Shown here one piece after another: positions 35,973 through 47,905 of a stretch of DNA of 64,000 nt. Both the position numbers and the translations under genes were made by a program. Where the stretch lies: positions 3,722,501 through 3,786,500 of the forward strand of contig NC_085128.1 of NCBI RefSeq assembly GCF_030269925.1. The letters are read 5' to 3'. Source of the stretch: Bombyx mori (lineage: Eukaryota > Arthropoda > Insecta > Lepidoptera > Bombycidae). Within the stretch, counting starts at the first letter, position 1. Every line of letters begins with the position of its first letter. The notes beneath the pieces are model-generated. The model searched no databases. It was given only the letters and a program-made list of their open reading frames with translations, and was not told where the DNA came from.

Positions 35973-37652
35973 GTACGAAAAAAAAACACGTAGGCTATTT
36001 CGATCCCAAATGACGTCACTAAGCACGAAAACGATATTGAAAAACCGTTCTACAATTAATTGAGTATTCGACCTCATGTCTCAAAGTGAGCAGCAGCATT
36101 TACGTTGTGATGTCCACGGACTCGGATAGCATCCGTAATTATTAATTTAAACATTAAATAAACTGATAAAGAATACTCAATCACTAGTATTCGAACTGGC
36201 AAACTTAATGTCGTATATAGGACAAAACAAAGTAACCATGAAAGTTAGTATTTCTATGAGTCTCGAAATAGAACACAGGAATCTAATTAATCGAAAATAA
36301 AAGTATTCGATTTAACAACATTGATGGTGTCAATAGCGCTCGTGGAGTAACTAGACCGCGACACGTGGCTTCTCTCGCGTGACTTCAATAAAATGTAACA
36401 AACGATAAATAACTGTTCCAACTGTTCCTCGGATAACTACTTACTTCTGTTCGTGAAACTAAGCTGCTCTAAATCTATCTATATGATTGTGTATCCGATA
36501 ATTCATTTAGGTCCGCAAGATTAACCTCTTTTGATATATCGCGAAAAGTATAGTTAATAACGTGTATTTAAATAAAAATTCTTTTAATAGTCTTTTAATA
36601 TCTTAATAATATAATCTTTTATTATTTCTTATCTTCTTATCTTCTTACTGTAAGTACTGCCTTCCTATGGTCGCCCGAAAAACGTCAACCCCTCCTTTTG
36701 GGGCAGTCGACTAATACAAACAACTTGAATGAATAGGTAACATAGATACCAGCCTCGAGCCCTTGCGTCGTATTTTGATTTCGATTGTAATAATTGTATT
36801 AATAAATGGGATATGTTTTATTGTTAATATTTAACATACCACACAGTACATTATTAGAATGGTAATAAGACGACCAACCATAAACATGAATTGGTGGTCC
36901 TAGAAATATTCAGATTAGAAATACAATTTCTCAAGATCAACCTTTGTTTTAAAAGGCCGTTAAGATATTCGTGGTCGCTTGAATTAAACAAAGGCGAATA
37001 AGGCTTAACTTAACGTATCATTTTATATGCCTTGTGACCATACTACGAATAAATAATCAGTCATTTATTCGTAATGACAATACGACCCGCATCAGTCCTA
37101 GTTAAAATTCGAATACAAATACAATAACTTTTAATGAAAAGAAACTATGTAAAAATGTTATTCCGTCACGTTTGCGTCACGGTTTTTGTCGCCATTATCA
37201 TTGAAAAGAATTATATTAAACATTCGTCTGGGTCCTTAAGCGTTTTTCATTATGAACACACTTGTACAAACAGTGAATAAACGACTGAATTAAATTGACC
37301 CTTACTTCGTTGAGGTATTGCATTTATCGCGGAGATCTTTTAAATTTGGACTACGATGTAGTTCTGTAAAAACCCACAAGGCCGCAAAGTTGCAACATTA
37401 TTTATAAATTTCGTACAATCATTAACATTTAAGAAAATTAAGTAAACTTAATTAATGCGACGTGTATTTAGTGCCATCATTTTGTATGTTCAATAAAAGA
37501 CAGAACTGATAACAAATCTAAATTATGCTATGAAATTAGTTGAAAGAAATAACATAATTTAGATCTAATATCAATTTAAGTAAATTAATGCCAGTTTCAC
37601 ACGAAATTATAGGATTTTTATGTGAAAGGGGTTTTAGTCATTAGTCGCCACA
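35973..37652. other. Long non-coding stretch, no feature recognised
   Basis: Frames are short throughout. The phrase 'agcagcatttacgttgtgat' near 36091-36115 faintly resembles a Bm1 body piece but is too short to call. I see no terminal repeats, tRNA-like boxes or splice-flanked frames. Confidence 0.4.
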
Positions 37653-38074
37653 TCTATATATTAATACGTGAAGCAAAAACTTTGTATCCCTTTTTACGAA
37701 AATTGCGCGGACGGAGGAGTATGAAATTTTCCACACTTATAGAGAATATAGAGAAGAAGTGCACAATGCTAATATTTTTTTTAAATAATGCATAAAAGAT
37801 ACGTTAAATCAATAAAGAAAACATTACACACACTACATACCATATATTTGACGCACATACGCATGAATAGTGCATACTATTTATTGTCAAACTTTTGTTC
37901 TTGACGTCTGTTGTCAAATTGAGAATAGATTAAATATTGTTTGTCTTTGTTAATATTTTTTATAGTGTAATCTTGGCAAAATTTCTTGGCGAAGTATAAA
38001 ATACAATCATAATAGTGTACAAACTTACAATTCCAATTAATTATAGTCGAATTTCGACTACTGCGGGACCCTAG
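37653..38074 (+). mobile_element. Non-autonomous Helitron (422 bp)
   Basis: The 5' end TCTATATATTAATACG follows a host A, and the 3' end CTAG precedes a host T, the A^T insertion rule of Helitrons. A 17-base palindrome 'tagtcgaatttcgacta' (38044-38060) sits 10 bases before CTAG, the expected terminal hairpin. There are no terminal inverted repeats and no coding capacity. The first 300 bp match, on the opposite strand, the Helitron at 57422-63746. The 3' end matches that element's outer terminus, but the inner terminus found there is missing here. It needs Rep/helicase in trans. Confidence 0.9.
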
Positions 38075-38544
38075 TCATAATTATTTCACTTACGGCCTAC
38101 GTTTTATTAGCAACGTAAATGATGCGTCGATGACAGTTTGCAAACAGTGAACACTCATGAGAACATATCACGTTAATTCTGTACCAGAAAACTGGAATCG
38201 GAGTGGTACAAGTATTCACTCCACATCGAAAAAAAAATTTACATAATCTGCAAAATAAATTTCAATAGCAATAAGTTCCGTATAAAATGTTAAGTAATTG
38301 CAACACATGCAATCAGTGCAGTAGACTTTAATCATATTTTTCGTTCCGCAAACAAGATCTCGCGAAACCATGATTTAAATAAAAACAAAATGTAGAATAA
38401 ATTCCAATAAAACACGGTGATCAATTGGCGTTGAACTTCCATTTTGTCGAGATTTGGAGCGGGTCGTTAACGAGAAGCAATTAAAAGGGTTTTAATTTGA
38501 AAACGGTTTTAACGGATATTCTTGTTTTATACATACAATGATGA
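38075..38544. other. Non-coding DNA, no feature recognised
   Basis: Short stretch between Helitron and SINE with no supported gene or repeat. Confidence 0.45.
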
Positions 38545-38838
38545 CTGACTCAATGGTGCAGTAGTTAGCGGCCCTAACTGTGGTATCGAGGGTCGGGGCT
38601 CGACTCCCACATTGAGCAAACATTCGTGTGTTGAACAGGTTTGTTTGCCCTTCGTGTGAGCTTTCATTATCTATATATGCATATATTTAAACGTAATAAG
38701 TACTAATAAAAAATAAATAAATAAAAGTAGTAATAAGTAACGTAATAAGTACGTATGTCAGCCTCTGGTACCCATAACACAGGGAATCCTAATTTCGGGC
38801 TGGATGACCGTGCGTGATTTATTCCCAGTTTATTTATT
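38545..38838 (+). mobile_element. tRNA-derived SINE (not Bm1)
   Basis: The head has box A 'tggtgcagtag' (about 38555) and box B 'ggctcgactcc' (about 38596), correctly spaced for an internal polymerase III promoter. A variable middle with 'taataagtactaataaaaaa' follows. The 3' part reads 'ctggtacccataacacaggg', 'ttcgggctggatgaccgtgc' and ends in TTTA repeats near 38838. The same 3' module, diverged, ends the SINE at 52180-52454, which has a different head. Shared tails of this kind usually reflect a common partner LINE. Target-site duplication was not identified. Confidence 0.8.
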
Positions 38839-40900
38839 TATGCTTACAGAAGTAAACTTGATTTCGTTAGTGTGGAAATAACTTCTAGTAGTTTGTTAGG
38901 TTTTCGTCTTTCACGCAGCCATAAAGCAATGGACAGACATTATTTTCACAAAGAAATATAGGTTATAGTGCAGAGTTAACACAAAAAAAAGTTATTCAAT
39001 CGGCCGGTTAACGATCAATTCTGTTGCTATATAAAGAAAAGAAAAAAAAACACAAAATATAGCAATGTATTATGTAGGTACTGCTAGTTACGTAATACTC
39101 TTGTACCATTTAAATGTGTCGCTGAAATATATCCAACGCGCTCCACTGATGGTGATCATTTGACGACCTCGGATGGCCCAAATAGCTGCAGGCCTACACG
39201 CCCGTAACATAGCGTAACAATCGTGTCACTGATTCACAATGTTTACTCTGAGCCGTTTGTAAAATGCCATGCTGAAGTCAATTCATTATGGTAAATTTTA
39301 AAAGAGGTTAACGGCTCTGTTTCTTGTCTATGACGTATCTGAAGAAAACAGAAGACTGTCAAATATTATTCTTAAACAAAAAACGGCTTCAACTTTAAAT
39401 ATTATTTCTAAGCGTCACAGCCTTTATTATCAGATGAATTAATATAAGTAATTAAAGAGACCATTTCATTGTGTGTACTTCTCGAAAATATTGATCGGCA
39501 TGATGATTTACAATGCAATAAAAAGAAATTCAAGACTGATCAAATTTACTTTTACTTCGTTAAACATAGATAGCACTGGTGTCTATAAATTACATTTAGA
39601 ATAATAATTATTAAAAATATATTATCTATTTACAACACATATTCGTACCTATTCTGAATTTATTGTGATGGTGAATTCAAAGATGTATACATTTTGCATC
39701 CGTACGAATAAATTTTGCAATGTTTTTTTAAGTAGGTAGCTTTCACTACTGAATTAAAAACAGCATTCCTTTCTAGGCTTGACTGCTTAAAGTATATGAA
39801 GAGAACAAGGAATTATTAATCTAAGGATTAATTGATATGTGTGATTTTTATGAGAATCTGCAATCATATTTTAAAAAAAAAAACATTGATGCCAAACATT
39901 TTTTTAAATGAAATTGCTGAATTTCTCCGAATACACCATGCATTTGTTTTGATTTAATTAGAATTAGCAGCATATTATTTTGATGAAGTGGTCGTTACTT
40001 TTGTCACTTGGCTTTGTTTAAGATTGAATCGTTTGACCCATCTTTGATCTCATGTTAATTTTTTTCATTCAACACTCCGCCATTTTGAATGTCGTGGTCA
40101 CGGTTAGTTCTCATGTACCTACTCTGAGTAACAGCTCGCTTTTATAACCTTACGCATTGATGTTTACGTTCCTTTATGTATTATAGCTAAGTTAATAATG
40201 ATTAAGAGTAGAGAAAATCATAAAACTCTTCAAGAATAAAATTAAATAATTCCGTTCCGAATGAAATTTCTCCAGCGCTCTTTCTGACGTCACATGTGGC
40301 GTCGTAAAATGATCATGTGTGCCTAGTGTTATGTAACACAGTCCATCGACCTCTTCCAATGTGAATGTCAGCTGTTAAATGTTTGTGAAACGTATTGACC
40401 ACCGAAATTTATGATTCGGGCGTGTCGCGGTGTCGTTTATTTACTTACTTATATTTTATCATCTGAGATCAGGCTTAGCTTAGATGTAAGTTTTTAATGT
40501 GAAAGAAAACATTGGTTTTGAATACAATGAATAAATTTTGAATGAACAAATCCATGGAAACTTAAAGGAAATAACTATTATTACTAATTTATTCATGATC
40601 TGATACTACAGACTTGTCTATTTGAAGAGTAAGATTAATAACTTTAAGAATGGGTCGCTTTCATATTATATATGTAAGTCGCAATATAGAGATGTAAGTT
40701 AACTGCTTAATTTTAATGAGACAGTTTCGTATAGGAGTTTTTCGTAATACGAGTAAAATATGGATTCTATTATTATTATTCTTTTAGCATTTTTACATTA
40801 AGAACAATTCCTAGGTACGTACACAAATTAAAAAACATGTTTAACATTTGGCCAAAATATTTCATCTATCAAGATAGTAAACCGTGAAAAGTTAATTCAA
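38839..40900. other. Non-coding DNA, no feature recognised
   Basis: Two kilobases of AT-rich sequence without recognisable transposon ends or coding exons. Confidence 0.4.
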
Positions 40901-40908
40901 AGTTAATA

Positions 40909-41244
40909 ATGTATTGTACATATGAGAATAGGAACAATGTAATACCAGCATTATCTCTGAGTGAGAGGCAGCAATTGTATCGATCGTGCTACGGGTCCAT
41001 TACATTTAATGAATTTGAACATCTGCGGTATTATTCTCTGTTACAAAAATGGGGAGTTCTATTATTAGATATTTGGGCTATAATTGTATTAGTTCATTCA
41101 CTTAATAAAAGGGTTTTGTTAGTTGTTTTTTTTTTTGTACTTTTTGTTTTTATTTTTAAAGAGGGGTCACTCGTCGACGCATATCGCACCTCTAGAATCA
41201 TGTTTTTTGGTAATAACGCCAAAAATCTAATTGAAGAATTGTAA
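40909..41244 (+). CDS. Doubtful 111-codon open frame
   Basis: This is the longest frame outside transposons apart from the 153-aa gene. The predicted product starts MYCTYENRNNVIPALSLSER and has one hydrophobic stretch (about residues 45-85) rich in V, L and F, partly generated by a T-rich run at 41126-41160. AATAAA-type signals follow at 41431-41455. I recognise no domain, and the AT-rich low-complexity core makes a chance frame quite possible. If real it would be a single-pass membrane protein. Confidence 0.2.
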   Translation: MYCTYENRNNVIPALSLSERQQLYRSCYGSITFNEFEHLRYYSLLQKWGVLLLDIWAIIVLVHSLNKRVLLVVFFFVLFVFIFKEGSLVDAYRTSRIMFFGNNAKNLIEEL

Positions 41245-41623
41245 TTTACTTTAATGTATGCGCTTGATTTAAAAGAAACGCAAGATCACTTTGTCCTTTT
41301 CTAGACTAAAAGAAACTGTTTAATTTTATAAACTGGTAAAATACCTGCATTTTTATAACATGTTCAAAGCTTAAAAATTTTAGTTAGGCCACTTTAATTC
41401 TAAAGGTTCGATATGTGCTAATATAATTTTAATAAAACGTTGAATAAATTAATAAAGTAAATGGTTTTATTTATTTATTTATTAAAAACAACATGTGACG
41501 TTTAGTGTCATGCTCATTTTATTTATGCTTCTAATATTCACTTCTTTTAGAAACCTCAAATATAAATACGTAATTATTTATATTTTATCAACAAAGGAAA
41601 ACAGGAAGAAAATTGATTTTTGA

Positions 41624-41648
41624 AATAATAATAATAATAATAATAATT
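41624..41648. repeat. (AAT)n microsatellite
   Basis: Eight or so AAT repeats. Such tracts often mark the 3' tail of lepidopteran LINEs, but no LINE body is recognisable beside it. Confidence 0.8.
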
Positions 41649-41879
41649 TCCGGTGATTTGTTCATGTTACTGAGCACTTACCGCGTGTATTTTGCTGTTA
41701 AATTTACGTCATGTAAAATACATAATGAAATCGTCCTTCGATGTAAACGGAAAACAATTTCCATTGGAAGGTCCAATCAATGAGTGAATGAGTACGCTAA
41801 TACGCTTTGCTTACGCTAATGCGCGACATGCTTTAACAAAAACAACTTCAAATAGAAAAAAAGATATTCCAAAACAAAT

Positions 41880-42150
41880 TATTAAACACTAAAAATCATC
41901 GAAATCGGTTGGCACACGTACTTAATGCAAATTTAAGACTTATATGGTTTTCTCATGGATACCATTATCAGAACTGGACTAAATTGAAATGGGACCACAC
42001 GGGAAGCGTCAGCTTTCTAATAAAAAAAGAATCATCAAAATCGATTCAACCAGTCAAAAGTTATGAGGTAACAAACATAACAAAAAATACAGTCGAATTG
42101 AGAACCTCCTCATTTTTTAAATCAGTTAAAAAACAAAAATAAATGCATTT
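41880..42150 (+). repeat. Unclassified lepidopteran-type dispersed repeat
   Basis: The phrases 'aaaatcatcgaaatcggttg', 'caaaatcgattcaaccagtc', 'gttatgaggtaacaaacata' and 'acagtcgaattgagaacctc' match a repeat I have seen widely in moth and butterfly genomes. The 77-codon frame across it (41909-42142) is a by-product of that repeat. Termini and class could not be determined. Confidence 0.55.
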
Positions 42151-43269
42151 ATGTTTGTTTATAAAGGTTATAGTTGAAGGATTTCGATTCAACGCCAAGA
42201 AAAGTTATCAAAAATTAGTGATTTGAAATATACAACAAATCGGTCCACTAACAAGGTCAGCTGATTTCGTAACCATATTTTCTATTTTTAATGTCTTAAG
42301 TTTAATAAATTAACAGCTGAATAGTTAAAGAGCTACAATCATTAGGTTTTTAAATGATTGAGAAATTCAAAATGATTTATGTAAGCATTTGGATGAAACT
42401 CAAGGACGGATTAATATAAATGAAGGAACGAATAATTTTGAATAATTTTTTCAGAAAAACATGGCTTAGCAAGAATAATAAAGTCGTTTGAATAGTTACT
42501 TCCAAGAGAAGTAATGTTTCAAGGCAAGACGGTGCGAATGTAAGCTACACTGGATTTTGTTCAATTGAAAACTTTACTCCCAAAAAAGATGTAATAAAAT
42601 AAGCGTGTCATTCATTTCAAACAGCATGCTATTATATAAACATAAAAGTAACCTACAGGTAATATATATATAGCAGGGTGACCAACTTGAAGAGAACCAA
42701 AATCTACTATTTGCGGACGCAGCACTCCGCGATCTGCCAATGACATTTTCGTAAAATTTTATGAAATATAAAAGTTCAGTATACAAATACCTAAGTAATA
42801 GAATTTATTTTATTAAAAAGATTAACATATAACTGAAATTTAATCTTAGTAACTACTTCTTGCATTGCATTCTTCTTACGTTCTGCAGTCTGTTCTATGT
42901 TTTTTTTCTATTGTATTATCTATGTTAAATTATATTTTATGTTCTATGTTATATTTTTTGCCTTGCAGCGATCGACCGGTTAGCAAATAAATAATATTGT
43001 TCGCTTAGAGGCCCAAATTCGACAATAAATCCGACACTTCAAGTTTTAAATCCTTTAAATCCAAATAAAAAATTTAAAAAAAGAAACTTATTTTCTCTTT
43101 TTTTTTCTGTTAGTGCCTTATTTATGAAGTTTGTGAACAAATTATTAAATTATTAAAGTGAATTATGATGTTACTGTTTCCAATTTTGTTTACTGACAAC
43201 ACCACATCATGACTCTAAACGAAAATAAACACAGGAGCAAAAGGCTCTGTTTTATTTTATCGTTCACTA
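42151..43269. other. Non-coding DNA, no feature recognised
   Basis: AT-rich sequence with no supported gene between the dispersed repeat and the piggyBac-like element. Confidence 0.4.
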
Positions 43270-43273
43270 TTAA

Positions 43274-44593
43274 CCTTTAACTGGTGACACGCCAAATTTA
43301 TAACACTATAAAGGACATGACGTCTCACAGACTACTACTTGTAAATTCATTTTTATTGTGAAAATCAACTTGAGTGTTTCAAAATTGCCTTAATATTCAA
43401 TCAACGGTATATAATGAAAAACACATTAGTAAATCAAACCAAGTTTTTTTATAAAATATCGAGAGAATCGAGTAATAACACTTAAGGGTATTTTACAGCC
43501 TTAATTGGTATGAGATCCTCATTTCACATTTCAGCCGACCTTATGCGAGAAAAACGATAAAGTTAATATCTTTTACTTAAAATCTAATATAGAAGGAACG
43601 AAAAAACAAAATAGTCATTCCCAAAAACAAAAAATAAAAATTCTGACAATGACTCAATTCAGCATACATTACTGGCAATTTTTGCACAAAGGGCGAGAAC
43701 ATTGCAAACATACGGGATCGCAACACCCGACACACGTATACACAGTCATTCTGTGCAATTTGGGTGGGCAAATCCTGCATGCCTTTCTTTTGCCTTGACT
43801 AGTTTCATGACTTTGGACATCTTCTTCGACCATATCGTCACCCAGAATTCGCTTTATCACGAAGCGTAACTCCCTCGGTAATTGACTGCAGATTACGCGT
43901 CTCTGAATCCATATTCAGAAACGCGTAGTCTGGTCCCCCATGGGAGAACTAGCGAACGAGCTAGTCTTTAGGAAATCTCCCCTTTCTATAATCTTAGGTT
44001 GGTGCATGTTGTGCAGTATATGAGCTTTCATGCTGTTCAAATCCAAAATGCGGTAAAACACTACCATTGGTCATCTTCTGGATTTACCACTCTCCTCTGA
44101 ATCTTCCACTCGATCATTTTCCTGATGGTGTGAATGATTGCTCTCAGATATAATACAATCTTCGAAATCACCTTCGCTATCAGATTGGTCCGAAGCTAGC
44201 AACAGGGAATTTATTTCCTCTTCAAAAGACGGACTTTCTACCCGCAATATTTTTCTTTTTGATGGCTCAACTGAACTTGATTTCGGACATTGACGTTTAT
44301 TACCGTTTTTTGTCATTCTGAACTACAAAGTATCAAAATATAAAGAAATAGTTCAAAAAAATATTTTGAATGGCAACTAGGGACATGGAGCCTGACAGGC
44401 TACGTCCAATTTTTCGATGAGTGTTACTCACGTGTTATACGACCGACAACACGTCTGCTTCCTTCCGTGGTCAATTTACTACTATAACAAAGGCTACTGA
44501 GACTCGGAGTCGCGGCGAGCTGGAGGGAGTGGCGAATTCTAAGAATTCGCAAAAAGCACGAAGCCTGTGAGACTCCATGTCACTGGTTAAAGG
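43274..44593 (-). mobile_element. piggyBac-like DNA transposon, internally deleted (1,320 bp)
   Basis: The element is bounded by TTAA on both sides (43270-43273 and 44594-44597), the piggyBac target duplication. The 16-bp ends 'cctttaactggtgaca' (43274-43289) and the reverse complement of 'tgtcactggttaaagg' (44578-44593) match at 14 of 16 positions. Subterminal inverted copies of 'gtctcacag' lie inside. A 9-bp perfect palindrome 'gcgaattctaagaattcgc' sits at 44532-44550. The minus strand encodes only the acidic N-terminus and the Cys-rich C-terminus of a piggyBac-type transposase; the catalytic core is gone. It could be mobilised only by a transposase supplied in trans. Confidence 0.88.
43669..44316 (-). 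pseudogene. Remnant piggyBac-like transposase: N- and C-terminal pieces only
   Basis: The first piece (44316-44071, 81 codons) begins MTKNGNKRQCPKSSS and is acidic and Ser-rich (LLLASDQSDSEGDFEDC), like piggyBac N-termini. It stops at 44071. The second piece ends at 43669 and contains GKRKACRICPPKLHR followed by CVGCCDPVCLQCSRPLCKNC, the Cys-rich zinc-binding C-terminal domain that binds subterminal DNA in piggyBac. Roughly 400 or more residues normally lie between, carrying the DDD catalytic triad; here only about 210 bp separate the pieces. That gap holds an imperfect palindrome (43891-43930), probably at the deletion point. Confidence 0.8.
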
Positions 44594-44597
44594 TTAA

Positions 44598-45779
44598 ACA
44601 TAGGGTGTTTCTCTGTCATGTTATGGTGGGCCTTAACTTTTAAGCATTATTAGTTTTAGTATTTTTAATAACGTACATACAATCTGTTCGAATCGCCTAA
44701 AACATTTCTGCGAATTTTCCTACTAAATGAACTAGAAGTTATTTTAATACAAACAATGTGATAAAATATATGAACCAAAAATTGTTAAACAAGAATACAA
44801 ATAAAATAAATGATAGAATTAATCCACTTTGTTTATAAAGTGTAATTATGCTTTAAAGTTTAAAGTGACGTCACCGCCAGGACACAGGATGTTGCGTGCG
44901 CGCTTTGTAATCTCATAATCTTCACATTCCTTTTACTGTATTTATAAAATGCGTTAATTGTTTTAAATTACGTAAAGAATCCCCATGAAGTTGTTATGTT
45001 TGCATTATATCTCAATACTACACGTAACGTATTACGTTCTAGAAATGATTACAGAATGAATAAATATTGTTTCAAAATGTCAGAGGATTCACTGTGTTTA
45101 CCATTAATTTTATGTTTAAACGTATGCTTAGTAAATAAATTTTATACAAAAAAAAACATTTAAGTAAACCTGCTTTTATTTTACGAAATGACGATCGTAA
45201 TGCTCTCAGTAAAAACAGATACAACAAAAAAAAAATTGTCATTAGTGCGACGCATACAAATTATTAACCGAAGATGTAAAAGGTACAAAAAATATTAAGG
45301 ATAAAGCTTAGGATAGATAGTTCGATTTAAAAATATGACAAATCTCTAAATAATTAATGAATTTCGTAATATAAACAGAGAAAAAATACAATTTTCGAAT
45401 TTAAAATCTCAATGTACTTATTTAATTTCACTCGAGTGTTTTATTATTAAATTTAACGGCCATTTTACCCTATTTCGCAAACTATTAATAAGTTGTTAGA
45501 CTAAATTCACGTTAGAATTCATTACTATAACAAATATGCGCATGTAACAAAATAAACAAGACTCACTCTGTTTTATATTAGTGCTAAAAACAGTTGAGTC
45601 AATAGTTTCCGTGGACCATATGCGGATGTTTTGAAATTTGCCTGTTTAAGTATGAAACTGGGTCGAAGAACTAGGTTGCCTGAGTTTGGTCTATTTTATG
45701 TTTACTGTGTTCGAATTAGAATAGGCTAGAACAAGAATTGGGGTTTAGAATTCTCTCAATAATTTATGAAATGTGGTTG
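44598..45779. other. Non-coding DNA, no feature recognised
   Basis: AT-rich sequence with no recognised element between the piggyBac-like copy and a LINE remnant. Confidence 0.4.
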
Positions 45780-46010
45780 CTTTGAAGAGAACCCGCACAC
45801 CACATTTGTGGAGGATATTTGAAGATCGGTATGTATCGAAGATAAGAATAGTCCAAAGATATCATTATGTGGTATCCTCGTGAAAGAAAAAGAAATAAGG
45901 GACGACCGGACGACAAATGAAAAGTTGGGAAGACGAGGTTAAGAAAAAATAAGAAAAGTATAGCAAAATCTAGGGGAGACCTTTGCCAAAGGACAATACA
46001 ATAAACAGAA
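45780..46010 (+). pseudogene. LINE ORF C-terminal remnant (RTE-like)
   Basis: In one frame the plus strand gives WYPRERKRNKGRPDDKWEDE, matching the R.RGRP..RW.DE signature near the C-terminus of several insect LINE polyproteins. After a frame change, GETFAKGQYNKQK corresponds to the usual last residues of such proteins. Stops and shifts make it a decayed fragment. Clade assignment from so short a piece is tentative. Confidence 0.55.
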
Positions 46011-46489
46011 ATAAATTATTTTTGTTTTTGAATGAGGTTAATTAATTAATAACAATAGAAAACGACATTTAAAATTAAAAAAACTAATGCCGTATTACAT
46101 TCGATTCCTGTGACAATTTGAGAGGAAACAAAGTCGATATATTGTTTTTTTTTAACTTTTCCAAAAATAAAGCAACAAAATTCTAAGCAAATAAAGTTAA
46201 ATAAGACGAGCGCGAAGTGCGGTTCAAAAAGTGTTCCGTTTTTTTTGTCTCTTAGACTATTTTGGTTTGTACGATTGGCTTGAGGCACAAAAGGCGGTTT
46301 GCTCACTATCGTCTATTTGTGTGCCTTTAAAATTTTTGAGAAAAACGAAGAGGATAACGTATAATGATCCACGAAAAAAATATCGACGAATACAGTTTAA
46401 GCTACTTGTAGTATTGTAAGCCCCTGTCCTGGTGAAACTTCAGAGGCCTCCGGGCCACTAGTAATCCTTCAATCATAATAAAAAAATTG

Positions 46490-46680
46490 TAAGCCCGCAC
46501 AAAGGTTCATAATTACTTTGCCTATTTCTGCCGCGTGGTGGGTTTCGGCTTGAAAGATACAGCTGCTATACTATAAAATTAAGACTTAGTTAATGTGTTT
46601 GGCGGTGTGTATGGCGGCATTTATATTGTGATATCCATGGGTTTGGTAATCACGTTACATCGGGTGGGTTATGACAACAA
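46490..46680 (+). mobile_element. Highly diverged Bm1-type SINE fragment
   Basis: The order 'gcctatttctgccgcgtgg', 'gggtttcggcttgaaag', 'ttatattgtgatatccatgg' and 'catcgggtgggttatgac' parallels the Bm1 body with many substitutions. Neither head nor tail is preserved. Confidence 0.55.
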
Positions 46681-46917
46681 TCACCAGTTTAGCCAAAACA
46701 ATTATTGCACAATAAGTTTTTTTTTTTTTACAAAAATTAATGATGTAAACTTTAAACTAGCACGATAAAAATATGCTTCCTGGATATTTTTAAGCATGCA
46801 CATTTATGAATAAATGAAAATTTGGTTTAAGATGTAATGGACAATATTTTTAAGTACCGGAATACCTACACCTCGTATTCAAGTTTAATTTGAGCATCTA
46901 CTCTTATTTTACTTTAA

Positions 46918-46975
46918 AAGATAATAATAATAATAATAGTAATAAAGCTTTCTTTATTCCACACAGAAATACTTA
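46918..46975 (-). repeat. LINE 3' tail fragment with (ATT)n microsatellite
   Basis: On the minus strand the phrase 'gtgtggaataaagaaagctt' is followed by ATT repeats, a common ending of lepidopteran LINEs. Only the last 60 bases or so are present. Confidence 0.5.
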
Positions 46976-47395
46976 ATTACAAACAATTTGAAGATACATT
47001 AATGGCTTTTTTTTCATTAAACAGTTAAAAAGTAAATATTAAATATATTTTTTTAAAAAACTTTAAATGATAGGTCATGCTTAATAAGTTTGATTAGAAA
47101 CGTGTCCAAACAAAGGTAGATCACATTTCGTATACGGCTCAACTTGAATAAACAAACAAAGTAACGCAGATATAAATATGACACGTTTTTTCGCATGTTC
47201 AAGACAAAGACATTCCGTATAATAAATAATCTTTAAAGATGTTTTTTTGTTCAACAAGATTGACACGTTGTAAACAGTTGTGTGTGTGCGCTCTCGCCTT
47301 CCTCGGTGCAACGTAGATAAGGCATAAATGGACTCGTAACGTTATCAGCACGTGTCATTAAAAATAGCCTTGATAAAAATATCTCTTAAAACGCT
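46976..47395. other. Non-coding DNA, no feature recognised
   Basis: No supported gene. The 76-codon minus-strand frame at 47081-47311 has no domain or codon bias. Confidence 0.4.
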
Positions 47396-47607
47396 GTCAT
47401 CATTACATAGTATGAAACAAAGTCGCTTTCTCTGTCCCTGTATCTGTCCCTATGTATGCTTAAATCTTTAAAACTACGCAATGGATTTTGATGCGGTTTT
47501 TTTAATAAGATAGAGTGATTGAAGAGGAAGGTTTATATGTATAATAGCATCCATTAAATAGTGGATAAATCAATAATATATTAAACGAAGCGAGGGCGGG
47601 TCGCTAG
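47396..47607 (+). mobile_element. Helitron 3' portion ending GGGCGGGTCGCTAG
   Basis: The right end 'cgaagcgagggcgggtcgct' leads into CTAG (47604-47607) before a host T. GCGA and TCGC can pair around the G-rich loop as the terminal hairpin. The same terminus is the inner 3' end of the Helitron at 57509-57535 on the other strand. Upstream, 'tctttaaaactacgcaatgg' and 'gatagagtgattgaagagga' match text I associate with lepidopteran Helitrons. The 5' terminus TCTATA was not found, so the left border is approximate. Confidence 0.72.
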
Positions 47608-47669
47608 TAATACATAAGTTGAAGGTCGCGGGATTTAGCTCGATGTAGGAAAAGCAGGACTGGTCGGCA

Positions 47670-47905
47670 TTCTTCGTTCGAAGAAGAGTTCGATTAGTGA
47701 ACTAATCCATAGACACAGCCCATTGAGTTTCTCGCCGGAACTTCTCAGTGGGTCGCAATTCTGAAGTGGTAGTAAATTCGGCGAAGCACTGCTCTTGCTA
47801 GGGCTAGTGTTAGCAAATTCTCTCAGGTTGAACCCGTGAGCTCACCTACCCCTCCGGAATTCCTGGAATAGTCCTCTATGCTACCAACGAATAGGCAGGG
47901 AACTG
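47670..47905 (+). repeat. Stem-loop dispersed repeat, partial copy
   Basis: The core 'ttgagtttctcgccggaact', 'tctcagtgggtcgcaattct' and 'aattcggcgaagcactgctc', then 'gctagggctagtgttagc' and 'gaacccgtgagctcacctac', places this copy in the family of 33586-34045. Confidence 0.72.

Noticed and set aside
41909..42142. 77-codon open frame
   Set aside because: It falls wholly in a dispersed repeat familiar from moth genomes, with no protein family.
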